Shown: positions 22,608-32,233, counted from the stretch's first letter. The stretch: DNA of 45,003 nt from Bacteroidetes bacterium UBA4416 (GCA_002390745.1 DGQK01000012.1:299897-344899), one strand, 5' to 3'. Notes: generated from the letters alone by a model not told the origin. Numbers and translations: made by a program.

Positions 22608-25114
22608 GCCTGCATGGCCTCCTGTAGCCTTTCTGCAAACTGCCCGAGCGCCGAGATGAGGTAATTCATTTCCTGCTTCGTAAATCCCTTGTCCGTTCCC
22701 AGCTGCTGCTCCCAGGCCCTGAACGCCGCCGAGAGGGCTGTTGCGCCGGCCTGCCCGGTTCTGGCAGCCAGCTTGTGAAACAACTCTTTCAGTTCCCTGA
22801 CGTTGTTGCTTGCCGAAAGTGTTTTCAGGAGCAGGAGGTCTTTCTCAGTTTCCCGGTGCATCAGCAGGAGAATATTCCGTAGCTCGCGTTCGTCGTTTCC
22901 GCACATGTGGCGGAGCGTGCTGAGGTCGAAAGCATCGCTGCCTGCCGCCCGCTGAGTCGTGCCTGGCTCCTTGTTCACGAGCGTAAGCAGCAGGTCTGTT
23001 TCGCGGAAGGGTTTAAGCAGGATCCTGTCGAAGCCCTGGCTCAGGATGCGCTCGATCTCATCGGGCAATACTTCGGCCGTGAGCGCTACGAAACCTGTGC
23101 CCGCAGGGGCTTTCTGCCTGAGCCTCTTGCAAAGTTCGATGCCGCTCATCTCCGGCATGCGGATATCGATCAGGGCGAGCCTGATGGAAGGATCGAAAGG
23201 TTTGCTCAGCAGCTCCTCTGCCGATTGGAAGCATACATGGTCGATGCCATGCTTGTTTAAGATCAGCGAGCAGAGTTGCAGGATCAGCTCATCGTCGTCT
23301 ACAATCAGTACTTTCCCTGCAAACGATAAGATCTCTGTTGCCGTTCTCTCTTCCACGCCGGCTTCCTGTATGGCAGCTTTCAGGTATCCGAGCGTTACAG
23401 TAAATGTGGTGCCTTCTCCCTTTTTACTTTGTACCCCGATTTGCCCACGCTGCATATCGACCAGGGTTTTGGTGATGCTGAGCCCTAATCCTGTGCCGCC
23501 GAAGTGGCGCTGTGTGCTTTCGCTGGCCTGCTCAAACGGATTGAAAATATGTTTCATCTGCTGCTCATCCATCCCAATGCCCGTGTCTTTGATCTCGAAA
23601 ACGAACTGCGTTTTTTTTGCATCGCTCACAGAGCTTACCGTAAAGCTTACCTCTCCATTTTCCGTAAACTTCACGGCATTGTTCAGCAGGTTATACAGGA
23701 TCTGCTTCAGGCGGAAGCTGTCGCCTTTGTGAAGGATCCCCGTCGGGATATCGCTCTTGAATTTAAACTGGATCTGTTGTTGCTCGGCCTGGCTCTCAAT
23801 GGTGTCGGCTATCTCGGCGAGTACTTCCTCCATGCTGAACCCTGCGCTTTCGAACCTGAATTTCCCGGAGCTGATGCGGCTGTAATCCAGGATTTCGTTG
23901 ACGATCTGGAGCAGGTATCCCGAAGAACGGTAAATAGCCTCTGCATAGTCCTTGCCCGATGTCTCCATGCTTTTCAGCTGCTCCGAATAGCCTATGATGG
24001 ATTGAAGGGGTGTTCTGATCTCGTGGCTCATGTTGGCGAGAAAGCGCTCCTTCACCTTTTCCATATACTGAGCTTTCTCTTTGGCTTCGGTAAGCTCCAG
24101 GCGGTGGCGGTTGCTTTGCGAGAGGTCCGAGAACATCAGGTAGATCAGGCAGATGGTGAGGATCATGAAAACAAGCAGGATAAGGCCGACGCGGTTAAAC
24201 GCACTGCTGAATACGTCGCTGAGCTGCCGGGTATTGGCCTGCAGGGAGCTGATCTCTTCCTGCTGGATCTGGTAAAGAATGAGTTGAAGCTCATTGATGA
24301 ACGTATTACTGGCATTCGCCAGCTTCATCTCGTGATTGATGAGCCGGGAGCCTTTGCTGTACTGGTCTTTTTCGATCGTGCCAATAGCCGACTCCATGTC
24401 TTTGATGAAGCTGTCGCGTTGTGCTACAGCCAGTGTATCGGTGGTGGTGATCACATCTTCGGTAATTTGCTGCCTGCCACCGGCATTTGGCTTTGCTCCG
24501 GATTTTTTCCGGGAGAACAGGCGCTTGAAAAAAGACTCCTGCTTTTTCGGGGCAACTTCTTCTTTCGGGAGCTCCTGCGTTGTGGTCGTGATTTTGCGCT
24601 TCATCGTCACAATGCTGCTGTCCTTGCGTTTCATGCTTTGCGAGATGTAATCCGAAAGCTGGCGCATGTTGCTGGAAAAAGATTTGTTATGAATCAGATC
24701 CTCATGAAACTCCAGGTACTTAAGAAAAAGCCGGTCCCGTTGAAGCAAAACGTCTTTCATGCGCTCCAGGCGCCTTACCTGCAGGCTGTCTCCGGCATAA
24801 AGCATTTGCAGGGAGTCGAGCGACAGAATGATGTTTTTGGAATCGTTGATGAGGGACGCCTGGGCATTTTTTCCATTCTGAATGATGTTGAGCCGTTGCA
24901 CCTGGTCGAGGTTGTGGACGCGTATCAGCAGCGAATTAACGATGCGAAGCTTCGGGTCCGGATGGCCGATCTTTTCGATGGTGAGAAAGGTTTCCCTGAA
25001 CACCACCCTCGCAATGAGCCAGGAAAATAGCATGACGATACAGCCAAACAGGAACGCCAGAATGATCTTGGTATATAAGGATTGGTGCGCGAATTTTTCC
25101 TTGATCGTTGACAT
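22604..25114 (-). CDS. Hybrid sensor histidine kinase with receiver and HPt-like domain
   Basis: The protein has 836 residues. TM1 is about 16-38 and TM2 about 309-328, enclosing a 270-residue helical periplasmic sensor. The H-box NMSHEIRTP has H364, and the ATPase domain has the N box (LYNLLNNAVKFTENGE) and DTGIGM and GGTGLGLSI motifs. The receiver has D650 in ALIDIRMPEMSG, and a C-terminal HPt-like helix bundle has H780 in LFHKLAARTGQ. The full phosphorelay H364 to D650 to H780 could end on D52 of the neighbouring regulator. An odd basic stretch (SFFKRLFSRKKS, 194-205) lies in the predicted periplasmic part. Confidence 0.92.
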   Translation of the reverse strand: MSTIKEKFAHQSLYTKIILAFLFGCIVMLFSWLIARVVFRETFLTIEKIGHPDPKLRIVNSLLIRVHNLDQVQRLNIIQNGKNAQASLINDSKNIILSLDSLQMLYAGDSLQVRRLERMKDVLLQRDRLFLKYLEFHEDLIHNKSFSSNMRQLSDYISQSMKRKDSSIVTMKRKITTTTQELPKEEVAPKKQESFFKRLFSRKKSGAKPNAGGRQQITEDVITTTDTLAVAQRDSFIKDMESAIGTIEKDQYSKGSRLINHEMKLANASNTFINELQLILYQIQQEEISSLQANTRQLSDVFSSAFNRVGLILLVFMILTICLIYLMFSDLSQSNRHRLELTEAKEKAQYMEKVKERFLANMSHEIRTPLQSIIGYSEQLKSMETSGKDYAEAIYRSSGYLLQIVNEILDYSRISSGKFRFESAGFSMEEVLAEIADTIESQAEQQQIQFKFKSDIPTGILHKGDSFRLKQILYNLLNNAVKFTENGEVSFTVSSVSDAKKTQFVFEIKDTGIGMDEQQMKHIFNPFEQASESTQRHFGGTGLGLSITKTLVDMQRGQIGVQSKKGEGTTFTVTLGYLKAAIQEAGVEERTATEILSFAGKVLIVDDDELILQLCSLILNKHGIDHVCFQSAEELLSKPFDPSIRLALIDIRMPEMSGIELCKRLRQKAPAGTGFVALTAEVLPDEIERILSQGFDRILLKPFRETDLLLTLVNKEPGTTQRAAGSDAFDLSTLRHMCGNDERELRNILLLMHRETEKDLLLLKTLSASNNVRELKELFHKLAARTGQAGATALSAAFRAWEQQLGTDKGFTKQEMNYLISALGQFAERLQEAMQA

Positions 25115-25195
25115 AGCTTGCTAACAGGCTAATGTATAAAAAATCAGCTTATAGCCACAGGTGGCGCTCACAACGAACGTTAAAAAGCGCGCTGT

Positions 25196-26404
25196 ATGGA
25201 AAGCGCTGTGGAAACCATAAATTTAGATGAAAAACCGTTTTTTATGTTGAAAAATCCCTTATTTTGCAGGAAAATTAATGCCTTGCAAGTAGTTGTCAAT
25301 ACCCGGTTATTAATCGAAGATAAGCTGGATGGGATCGGGTGGTTTAGTTATCAAACACTGAAACGCATCACGCAGCAGAACCCTGATGTTCATTTTGTGT
25401 TTCTCTTCGATAGGGATTTCAGCGATCATTTTGTGTTCTCAGATAACATCACGCCCCTGGTGCTTGGCCCCCAGGCCCGGCACCCGTTTTTATATTACGC
25501 CTGGTTTCATATCGCCGTCAGAAACCTGCTGAACCGCATGAAGCCGGATCTGTTTTTATCACCCGACGGATTTTTGTCGCCCGGCGCCACATGCAAACAG
25601 GTGCCGGTGATCCACGACATTAATTTTTTGCACAATCCCGAAGATCTGAAATCGCTGACAAGCCGTTACTATAATTATTTTTTTCCGAAATACGCTAAAG
25701 TTGCTACCCGAATCGCCACCGTTTCGGAATACAGCAGGCAGGACATCTCCACGCATTATGCCATCGATCCGGCAAAGATCGACGTTGTATACAACGGCAT
25801 CAACGAAGGCTTTAAGCCCCTTGCGGAGGCGGAGCAGGAGGCCGTGCGCAGGCAGTACTCGGAGAGCAAACCTTATTTTTTATTTGTAGGTTCCCAGAGT
25901 CCGCGTAAAAATCTTAATCGCCTCGTACAGGCATTTGATCTTTTCAAAAAGCAAACAGGCTCGGATATGAAGTTGCTTCTCGTGGGCGCCGTGTATGCGG
26001 GCGAGGGCGATTTGAAACGGGTGATCGGTAAGTCGGCCTACAGGCAGGATATTCTTTTTGTGGGCCGTCAGCAGCAGCCCGTGCTGGAAAAGATCATGGC
26101 CTCGGCATTTGCACTGGCGTTTGTGCCCTATTTCGAAGGGTTCGGGATTCCGATCGTGGAAGCCTTTGAATCCGGGGTGCCGGTAATCAGCAGCAATACC
26201 ACCAGCATGCCTGAAATTGCAGGTGATGCAGCGCTCATGGTCGATCCTTTTGACGTAAGCAGCATTGCCAATGGCATGGAGCGTGTGTATCGCGACGCCT
26301 CCCTCCGCAGCCAGCTGATCGAAAAAGGAAAAGCGAGAAAGGCCATGTATTCCTGGGACAGGTCCTCCCGGCTGCTTTGGGACAGTGTTACCAAATGTCT
26401 ATGA
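25196..26404 (+). CDS. Family GT4 glycosyltransferase
   Basis: The protein has up to 402 residues. The GT-B fold begins at VVVNTRLLIEDKLDGIGWFS (near residue 32). The true start may therefore be 25196, ATG 25244, or a TTG inside ALQVVVN. The C-terminal half carries the GT4 pattern FVGSQSPRKNLNRLVQAF, then VPYFEGFGIPIVEAFESG with the E-x7-E motif that binds the nucleotide sugar. It should add a sugar to a surface glycan on the cytoplasmic face. Its stop overlaps the next ATG (ATGA), so it is translationally coupled to the DUF2779 gene, although no functional link is obvious. Confidence 0.9.
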   Translation: MESAVETINLDEKPFFMLKNPLFCRKINALQVVVNTRLLIEDKLDGIGWFSYQTLKRITQQNPDVHFVFLFDRDFSDHFVFSDNITPLVLGPQARHPFLYYAWFHIAVRNLLNRMKPDLFLSPDGFLSPGATCKQVPVIHDINFLHNPEDLKSLTSRYYNYFFPKYAKVATRIATVSEYSRQDISTHYAIDPAKIDVVYNGINEGFKPLAEAEQEAVRRQYSESKPYFLFVGSQSPRKNLNRLVQAFDLFKKQTGSDMKLLLVGAVYAGEGDLKRVIGKSAYRQDILFVGRQQQPVLEKIMASAFALAFVPYFEGFGIPIVEAFESGVPVISSNTTSMPEIAGDAALMVDPFDVSSIANGMERVYRDASLRSQLIEKGKARKAMYSWDRSSRLLWDSVTKCL

Positions 26405-27873
26405 GCGCACTTATCAGTAAATCGGCTTTCATCAAGGCGGAGCAGTGCCTCAAGCACTTCTACCTCTATAGGAGTCACCCTTACCTGCGGGATTCCCTGT
26501 CGAAGGAAAAGCAGCTGATCTTCAAACGGGGCACGGATGTAGGAATCCTTGCACAGCAACTCTTTCCGGGAGGCACCGATGTCACTGCCGGTGAGAAGCG
26601 CGACCAGCAGCTGTTTGCACAGCGTACCCGGGAGCTCATCGAAGGTGGCGCCGATACCATTTACGAGGCCACGTTCATTCATAACGACCTGCTGGTGATG
26701 GTGGATATCCTTCATAAAAAAGACAATGCCTGGACGGCTTATGAGGTCAAGAGCTCGTTGAAGATCACCGAGACCTATGTGAAAGATGCCTGCTTCCAGT
26801 ATTATGTGATCAAGAACTGCCTGCCCCAGCTGGCAGACTTCCATCTGCTGACCCTCAACTCAACATATGTGCTCGCCGGAGAGCTTGATATCACAGGGCT
26901 TTTCAAGAAAACTCCGGTGTTGAAAGATGCTGTAAAAAACCTCAGCTACTTTGAGCATAAAACACAGGTGGCAAGGTTAACGCTTGAGCAGAACAAAATT
27001 CCGGACATCAAAATCGGCACCCACTGTTTTCAGCCCTACGAGTGCGACTTCCTCGGCACATGCTGGAAAAATACCGGAGATCCCAATTCGGTAATGTCGC
27101 TTGGGAAACTCACCAAGCAGGCCATGTTCGAGTTGTATGATAATAATATCCGCCGTATCGATGAGATCGATTTGAATACGATAGAGCATAAGGAAGTCAA
27201 AGTACAGGTGAAGGCAGTGATCGAACAGAAAGAACAGGCCGATGTGAAGGAGATCGACGCGTTTATCTCAGGGATCAAAAGCCCTTATTGTAGCCTCGAT
27301 ATTGAAGTATGGATGCCGGCGGTGCCGTTTTACCAGGGAACAAAGCCTTTTCAGCAAATTCCATTTCTCTTTTCGATGGTATATGAAGAAGAAGGAAAGC
27401 TAAAGCGCTATAGCTATTTCAAGCCCTTTGAAGACGATCTGAGAAAGGTGTTCCTGGAGCAGATCCTGGAAGCAACAAACGCTTTTGCTACAGTGCTGAT
27501 GTTTGATAAAGCCCTGGAAGAGTCGGTGCTGAACCAGCTGGCAGAGCTGTATCCGGAATATGCCAAAGACATTGCCCGGCTGAAATCAAAGATCATCGAT
27601 CTGGCGGAGCCGATCCGCAAAGGAAATTATTACCATCCCGATATGAAAGGAAATTTCAGCCTCAAGAGCATTGCGCCGGTGGTGAATCAGGAAGCTGGTT
27701 TCGATAAGCTGGATGTGCAGTCGGGCATTGTTGCCATGTACATGTACGAAGGACTTGGTACTCAAAATGCGATAGAAGCGGAAAGCGCCAGGGAACAGTT
27801 GATAGACTACTGCGAGATGGATGCGCTGATCACCTATCAGCTGCTGAGTTTTTTCAGAAGCAAATTAGTGTAA
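26401..27873 (+). CDS. DUF2779 protein: Fe-S PD-(D/E)XK nuclease fused to a DEDD-type exonuclease
   Basis: The protein has 490 residues from ATG 26401, in an ATGA overlap with the glycosyltransferase. The first half has the nuclease core D102 and E115-V-K117 (AYEVKSS). C16 with C209, C215 and C221 (C-x5-C-x5-C) gives the one-plus-three cysteine pattern of the AddB/Cas4 iron-sulfur nucleases. The second half has LDIE (D300, E302) and Y470-x3-D474 (YCEMD), which fit a DEDDy-type 3'-5' exonuclease. DUF2779 proteins of this shape occur across Bacteroidota and other phyla without a defined role. DNA repair or end processing is an inference. Confidence 0.82.
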   Translation: MSALISKSAFIKAEQCLKHFYLYRSHPYLRDSLSKEKQLIFKRGTDVGILAQQLFPGGTDVTAGEKRDQQLFAQRTRELIEGGADTIYEATFIHNDLLVMVDILHKKDNAWTAYEVKSSLKITETYVKDACFQYYVIKNCLPQLADFHLLTLNSTYVLAGELDITGLFKKTPVLKDAVKNLSYFEHKTQVARLTLEQNKIPDIKIGTHCFQPYECDFLGTCWKNTGDPNSVMSLGKLTKQAMFELYDNNIRRIDEIDLNTIEHKEVKVQVKAVIEQKEQADVKEIDAFISGIKSPYCSLDIEVWMPAVPFYQGTKPFQQIPFLFSMVYEEEGKLKRYSYFKPFEDDLRKVFLEQILEATNAFATVLMFDKALEESVLNQLAELYPEYAKDIARLKSKIIDLAEPIRKGNYYHPDMKGNFSLKSIAPVVNQEAGFDKLDVQSGIVAMYMYEGLGTQNAIEAESAREQLIDYCEMDALITYQLLSFFRSKLV

Positions 27874-27908
27874 ATTTGGAAACTCAACAGGATTAGAAGC
27901 GTCCAATC

Positions 27909-27984
27909 CAAGCCCGAAGGGCTTGAATATGAATAAAGAGTAATCTCAGCCACCACAAGCCCAAAGGGCTTGAACATGAATAAA
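27909..27984. repeat. Two copies of a 29-bp REP-like repeat
   Basis: Copy 1 (27909-27937) and copy 2 (27956-27984) share the layout CAAGCCC-x-AAGGGCTTGAA-x-ATGAATAAA, differing at two positions. Each carries the palindrome AAGCCC-x-AAGGGCTT. The last base of copy 2 is the A of the downstream start codon. Confidence 0.85.
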
Positions 27985-29066
27985 TGCCTCTAAAACTCCT
28001 CATACTGATCCTGTTTCTTCCGCTGCTGTTTTCCGCACAGCTAAGGCCCGATACCACGCGTAAGGTCAACTACCTGGTGATCCCGACCCTGTTCCGGACG
28101 CCGGAAACCGGCTGGGCTTACGGACTCTCGGGGTCTTTGTCTTTTAAAACGACGGAACGGCGCGATACCCTCACGCGTGTGTCGATGGTGCAGGTGATCG
28201 GTATCTTTTCCGAACGTCAGCAGAACATCCAGTCGGTTGATGCTACCATCTATTTTCCGAAAGAGCGCTATATCCTGTATTTCAATACCACGCACAGCTA
28301 TTTCCCCGATAAATTCTGGGGTATAGGTCAGTACAGCCGGAATGAGTCCGAGGAAAAGTATGTCTTCGAGAATTTCAATATCAGCACGCACATCAAGCGA
28401 AAATTTTCCAGGCATTTGTTTTTCGGCGTACTGGAAGACTTTCAGAATATTTTTAAGGTACGGTATGGCGAAGGAAGTTTGATGGACTCCACGTTTTTTT
28501 ATGGGAAATCCAATTACAACGTGTTGGGGCTTGGCCTTAGCGCCAGCTATGATACCCGCAATTCCACCTTCTGGCCAACAAAGGGCGTTTTCCTGCAAAC
28601 CCAGTTTACGACCTACAATAAAGGGTTTGTTTCCGATTATTCTTTCAACAAATGGACCCTTGAGGCGCGCCTGTTTAAACGCGTGTTCAGGGATCATGTT
28701 ATTGCCTGTCAGCTCTACAACTATTACACCTTCGGGCAAACACCTTTCCGCTCGATGGCAACGCTGGGCGGGGCGGGAAACCTCCGGGGCTTTTACCAGG
28801 GCCGCTACCGCGACAATTCGATGTATTCGGTGATCGCAGAATACCGGGCGCCCATCTTCTGGAGGTTCAGTGCCTGCGTATTTGGCGGTTTCGGCGATGT
28901 GTATGGCAAGCCGCGTAATATCAATAGCGGCTCTGTCAAGTACAGCTTTGGGGGCGGGCTCAGGCTTTCGATCCTGGAAAAGGAAAAGCTCAACCTGCGG
29001 ATAGATTATGGTTACTCCGATGCCTACAACAAGGGCTTTTACTTTACAATTGGGGAGTGCTTCTAG
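27984..29066 (+). CDS. Omp85/BamA-TamA-type outer membrane barrel protein
   Basis: The protein has 360 residues. Residues 1-18 form a signal peptide (PLKLLILILFLPLLFSAQ). The rest is aromatic-rich alternating strands with the Omp85 lid-loop region LGGAGNLRGFYQGRYRDN (near 262-279), where the RGF triplet corresponds to VRGY/F. The C-terminal YFTIGECF ends in an aromatic, as barrel proteins do. There is no room for POTRA domains, so it is a barrel-only member of the surface-antigen (PF01103-like) group. It could be a pore or a lipid-handling protein and is not BamA itself. Confidence 0.85.
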   Translation: MPLKLLILILFLPLLFSAQLRPDTTRKVNYLVIPTLFRTPETGWAYGLSGSLSFKTTERRDTLTRVSMVQVIGIFSERQQNIQSVDATIYFPKERYILYFNTTHSYFPDKFWGIGQYSRNESEEKYVFENFNISTHIKRKFSRHLFFGVLEDFQNIFKVRYGEGSLMDSTFFYGKSNYNVLGLGLSASYDTRNSTFWPTKGVFLQTQFTTYNKGFVSDYSFNKWTLEARLFKRVFRDHVIACQLYNYYTFGQTPFRSMATLGGAGNLRGFYQGRYRDNSMYSVIAEYRAPIFWRFSACVFGGFGDVYGKPRNINSGSVKYSFGGGLRLSILEKEKLNLRIDYGYSDAYNKGFYFTIGECF

Positions 29067-29212
29067 CCGCGTGGAAGCCTGATGTATTTAACAATCTTTG
29101 GTTCATAGTTTATTTCCTGTCTTTCCTGTTTTTTTGAGGAGTGTGCTAACTTTAAAGCTGCTTAGTGGTTATATCCATTAATCCAATTCATTCATCAAAT
29201 TTTGCGATACCC

Positions 29213-31936
29213 ATGTCAAAACTAAAAATCGGGATCTTGTTCGGCGGGCGTTCAAAAGAACGTGAAATCTCTTTTGCAGGCGGCAGGACTGTGTACGATA
29301 ACCTTAACAAGTCTGTGTTTGAAGCCATCCCTCTTTTTGTGGATTCCTTCGGGAACATCGTGCTGCTCGACTGGAACTTTGTGTACAAGGGAACGATCCG
29401 CGATTTTTATCCGCCGGTAGAATTCATTCCGGCGTCCAATACCGATTTTCAGTACTATGCCGAAAACCTGGGCGCGTTGAGCGTTCCGGAGCAGGATGAG
29501 CTCATTGCAGAGATCGGTAAAAAAGTAGAGCTGAGCCAGCTGGCTTCTATGATCGATTTTGCCTTTTTGGCACTGCACGGGCCTTATGGCGAAGACGGCC
29601 GTATCCAGGGCTTGCTGGAATACCTGCATATTCCGTATTCCGGAAGCGGTATTTTGCCGAGCGCGATCGGCATTGATAAAAGCGTGCAAAAACGGCTGAT
29701 GGTAAATGCCGGCTTCAACAGCCCCAGGTATTTCACGATTGACCGCAGCGACTGGATCTCCGGAAATACCAAAGGCCTTTGGGAAAAAGCGAAACAGGAG
29801 ATCGGTTTTCCGATGGTGATCAAACCTGCCAATCAGGGTTCTTCAATCGGGATATCTATCTTTAATGAAGATAGTAATCAGGGCTTTATGTCGGCGGTAG
29901 AGAAAGCCTTTTTTACCAAATGGCTTGATTCAGCCGAATGGAAAAGATCATCTGCCAAAGAAAAGATCGAGCAGGTGCGTATACTCTCTGATATTCGCGA
30001 AGGCATTGGTATGCCTTTGTTCGTCAATACGGCTTTATCTTTCAAAGAAGATAAAGGGCAGATCAAATTTTACAATCCCTATGAGCTCATCGCTTACCTC
30101 GATGAGAACTGCGATCATACCGAAGGTTTTGTGCTGGAAGCGATGGACGGTGAAAGCACCGTGATTGTGGAAGGATTCATTGAGGGCAAGGAATTTTCCT
30201 GTATCGTTCTGGAAGACACGGATTCCAATAATAAGGTGATTGCGCTGCCGCCAACAGAGATCCGCAAAGGCAAGGAGTTGTTCGACTACCGCAGCAAATA
30301 CCTGCCGGGACTGTCGAGGAAGATCACGCCGATTGAAGCCAGCGATGAGCAGATCGAAGCCATACGTAAAGAATGCGAGCGCTTATTTTCAGAATTGAGC
30401 TTCGACGTGTATGCGCGCATCGACGGCTTTTTAGGGAATGACGGAAAAGTGTACCTCAACGATCCGAATACCACGTCGGGCATGATGCCTTCTTCGTTCT
30501 TCTTCCACCAGGCCGCGGAGATCGGCTTAACACCTTCGCAGTTCCTCACTTACATCATCCGTACCTCCCTGAGCAAGCGCATCCACAACAGCAAGGGCGC
30601 AGCCTTGTATGAACCCTTGCTGCACAGGCTCGATCACTTTTTGCAAAACGAGAAAAATGCAGCCAGCAACAAAATCCCTGTAGCAGTGATCCTTGGCGGG
30701 TATTCTTCCGAAAGACACATCTCGGTAGAAAGCGGCAGGAATATTTTTGAAAAGCTGGCCTCTTCCGAGAAGTATGCGCCAATTCCTGTTTTTCTTACAG
30801 GCAATCACGATCATCACCTCATGTACCAGATCCCTGTCAATGCCTTGCTGAAAGATAATGCCGATGATATTAAGGATAAGATCGACCACTGGAAGATCCA
30901 TCCTGCCATTCAAGCCATCATTGAAGAGTGCAGCACCATTACTGGAAAATACGGCTCGCCGGATAATTTGCTCGCACCCAAAAAACTGGACTATACTCAA
31001 CTGGCGCAGGCCGTAGAACAGGTCTTTATTGCCCTGCATGGCAGGCCGGGTGAGGATGGCGCTGTGCAGGAGCAGCTGGAAAAAGTAGGGCTAACCTATA
31101 ACGGCTCGGGTAAGGAAAGTTCTTCCATTACCATTGATAAATACAGGACAAATGAGATCCTTTTGCAGAACGGTTTCCTGGTAGCGAAGCACTGCCTGGT
31201 AACGGAAGACGATTGGAAAAATAACCGGGAAGCGATTAAGCAAACACTCACCAAGGACTATCAGTATCCGCTTATTGCAAAGCCTGTAGATGACGGTTGC
31301 AGCAGCGCTGTGAAAAAGATCAAAAATTTTGAAGAGTTCGAGGCCTTTGCTACGCTCATCTTTCGCACATCGGACGCCTTTGATCCGAAAGCAGCAGAGA
31401 TCCTGCACATCAAGCCTAAGGAAGAATTCCCGCAGAAGCAGGTCATCCTGGTAGAAGAGCTGATCGGGAAGAATGGCGCGAAGCACTTTCTGGAAATTAC
31501 CGGTGGCATGCTCACGAAGCTCAACGCCAGCGGAGGCATTGATTACGAAGTGTTTGAAGCCTCGGAGGCGCTGGCGGAGGGCGATATCCTGAGCCTCGAG
31601 GAAAAATTCCTGGCGGGGCAGGGGCAGAACATTACGCCGGCCCGCTATTCAAGAGACAGCAAAGAGCGCCAGCAGATCTCCGATAAGGTGAAAGAAACGT
31701 TGGGTGCCGCAGCGAGGGTGCTCAATATCATGGGCTATTGCCGTATCGATGCCTTTGTGAGGATCTTCGACCCCGAGCATGTGGAGGTGATCTTTATCGA
31801 GGTCAATTCACTTCCGGGGATGACACCGGCTACCTGCATCTATCACCAGGCAGCCATCAATGGGTATAAACCTTATCACTTCATCGATGCCATCCTCGAT
31901 TTTGGGTCTAAAACGGTGAAAGCCTCCAGCTTCTGA
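29213..31936 (+). CDS. Tandem double D-Ala-D-Ala ligase-like (ATP-grasp) protein
   Basis: The protein has 907 residues from ATG 29213; a GTG 48 bases earlier is rejected. It has two full Ddl-like units. Unit 1 (1-460) has GGRSKEREIS, LHGPYGEDG, KPANQGSSIG and DPNTTSGMMPSS. Unit 2 (488-907) has GGYSSERHIS (from 495), LHGRPGEDG, KPVDDGCSS and EVNSLPGMTPAT. Unit 2 keeps the metal-binding E and N of the EVNT-type motif. In unit 1 the glutamate is replaced by aspartate and the following proline by serine. ATP-dependent ligation of two amino acids or peptides is likely, and the true substrate is unknown. A normal ddl gene is not in the window. Confidence 0.88.
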   Translation: MSKLKIGILFGGRSKEREISFAGGRTVYDNLNKSVFEAIPLFVDSFGNIVLLDWNFVYKGTIRDFYPPVEFIPASNTDFQYYAENLGALSVPEQDELIAEIGKKVELSQLASMIDFAFLALHGPYGEDGRIQGLLEYLHIPYSGSGILPSAIGIDKSVQKRLMVNAGFNSPRYFTIDRSDWISGNTKGLWEKAKQEIGFPMVIKPANQGSSIGISIFNEDSNQGFMSAVEKAFFTKWLDSAEWKRSSAKEKIEQVRILSDIREGIGMPLFVNTALSFKEDKGQIKFYNPYELIAYLDENCDHTEGFVLEAMDGESTVIVEGFIEGKEFSCIVLEDTDSNNKVIALPPTEIRKGKELFDYRSKYLPGLSRKITPIEASDEQIEAIRKECERLFSELSFDVYARIDGFLGNDGKVYLNDPNTTSGMMPSSFFFHQAAEIGLTPSQFLTYIIRTSLSKRIHNSKGAALYEPLLHRLDHFLQNEKNAASNKIPVAVILGGYSSERHISVESGRNIFEKLASSEKYAPIPVFLTGNHDHHLMYQIPVNALLKDNADDIKDKIDHWKIHPAIQAIIEECSTITGKYGSPDNLLAPKKLDYTQLAQAVEQVFIALHGRPGEDGAVQEQLEKVGLTYNGSGKESSSITIDKYRTNEILLQNGFLVAKHCLVTEDDWKNNREAIKQTLTKDYQYPLIAKPVDDGCSSAVKKIKNFEEFEAFATLIFRTSDAFDPKAAEILHIKPKEEFPQKQVILVEELIGKNGAKHFLEITGGMLTKLNASGGIDYEVFEASEALAEGDILSLEEKFLAGQGQNITPARYSRDSKERQQISDKVKETLGAAARVLNIMGYCRIDAFVRIFDPEHVEVIFIEVNSLPGMTPATCIYHQAAINGYKPYHFIDAILDFGSKTVKASSF

Positions 31937-32233
31937 ATCTGTATAGTTTTTGGAGATTTCGCGCTTTAGAAAGGCCGTTCAACGATAATTCGGCTTTGCC
32001 AAATTGTTGATAAACTTCCCTGAAACGGCTTTTTTGCACATTCCCAAATGGGCTTGTTATCTTTTGATAATCAGTGAATTAAAAATTAATTAACCTGTTT
32101 TTAACACCTAATCAACAGGTAAGAAACCGATTTTCAACATATTTTGGGTGCGTCGAAAAGCGGTATTCGTCTAATAAGTTCCGTTATTGGCATTTATCAC
32201 CGTACCTTTGTTAATAACTGTAACAGCACAACC
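31937..32233. other. 297-bp intergenic region with promoter and an inverted repeat
   Basis: It is AT-rich. ACCTGTT (32093-32099) and AACAGGT (32114-32120) form a 7-bp inverted repeat. A promoter with TTG at 32187 and TACCTTTG at 32213-32220, 23 bases apart, fits the Bacteroidota consensus. This promoter lies inside the open frame that starts at 32144, so that upstream start is ruled out. Confidence 0.55.

Noticed and set aside
23504..25030. A 508-codon open frame on the plus strand opposite the hybrid kinase
   Set aside because: It is the antisense of a clear histidine kinase with all motifs. The translation is low-complexity and lacks domain features.
26401..27873. CRISPR-Cas4 association for the DUF2779 nuclease
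   Set aside because: No CRISPR repeats or other cas genes are visible within the window, and the domain order is of DUF2779 and not of Cas4.
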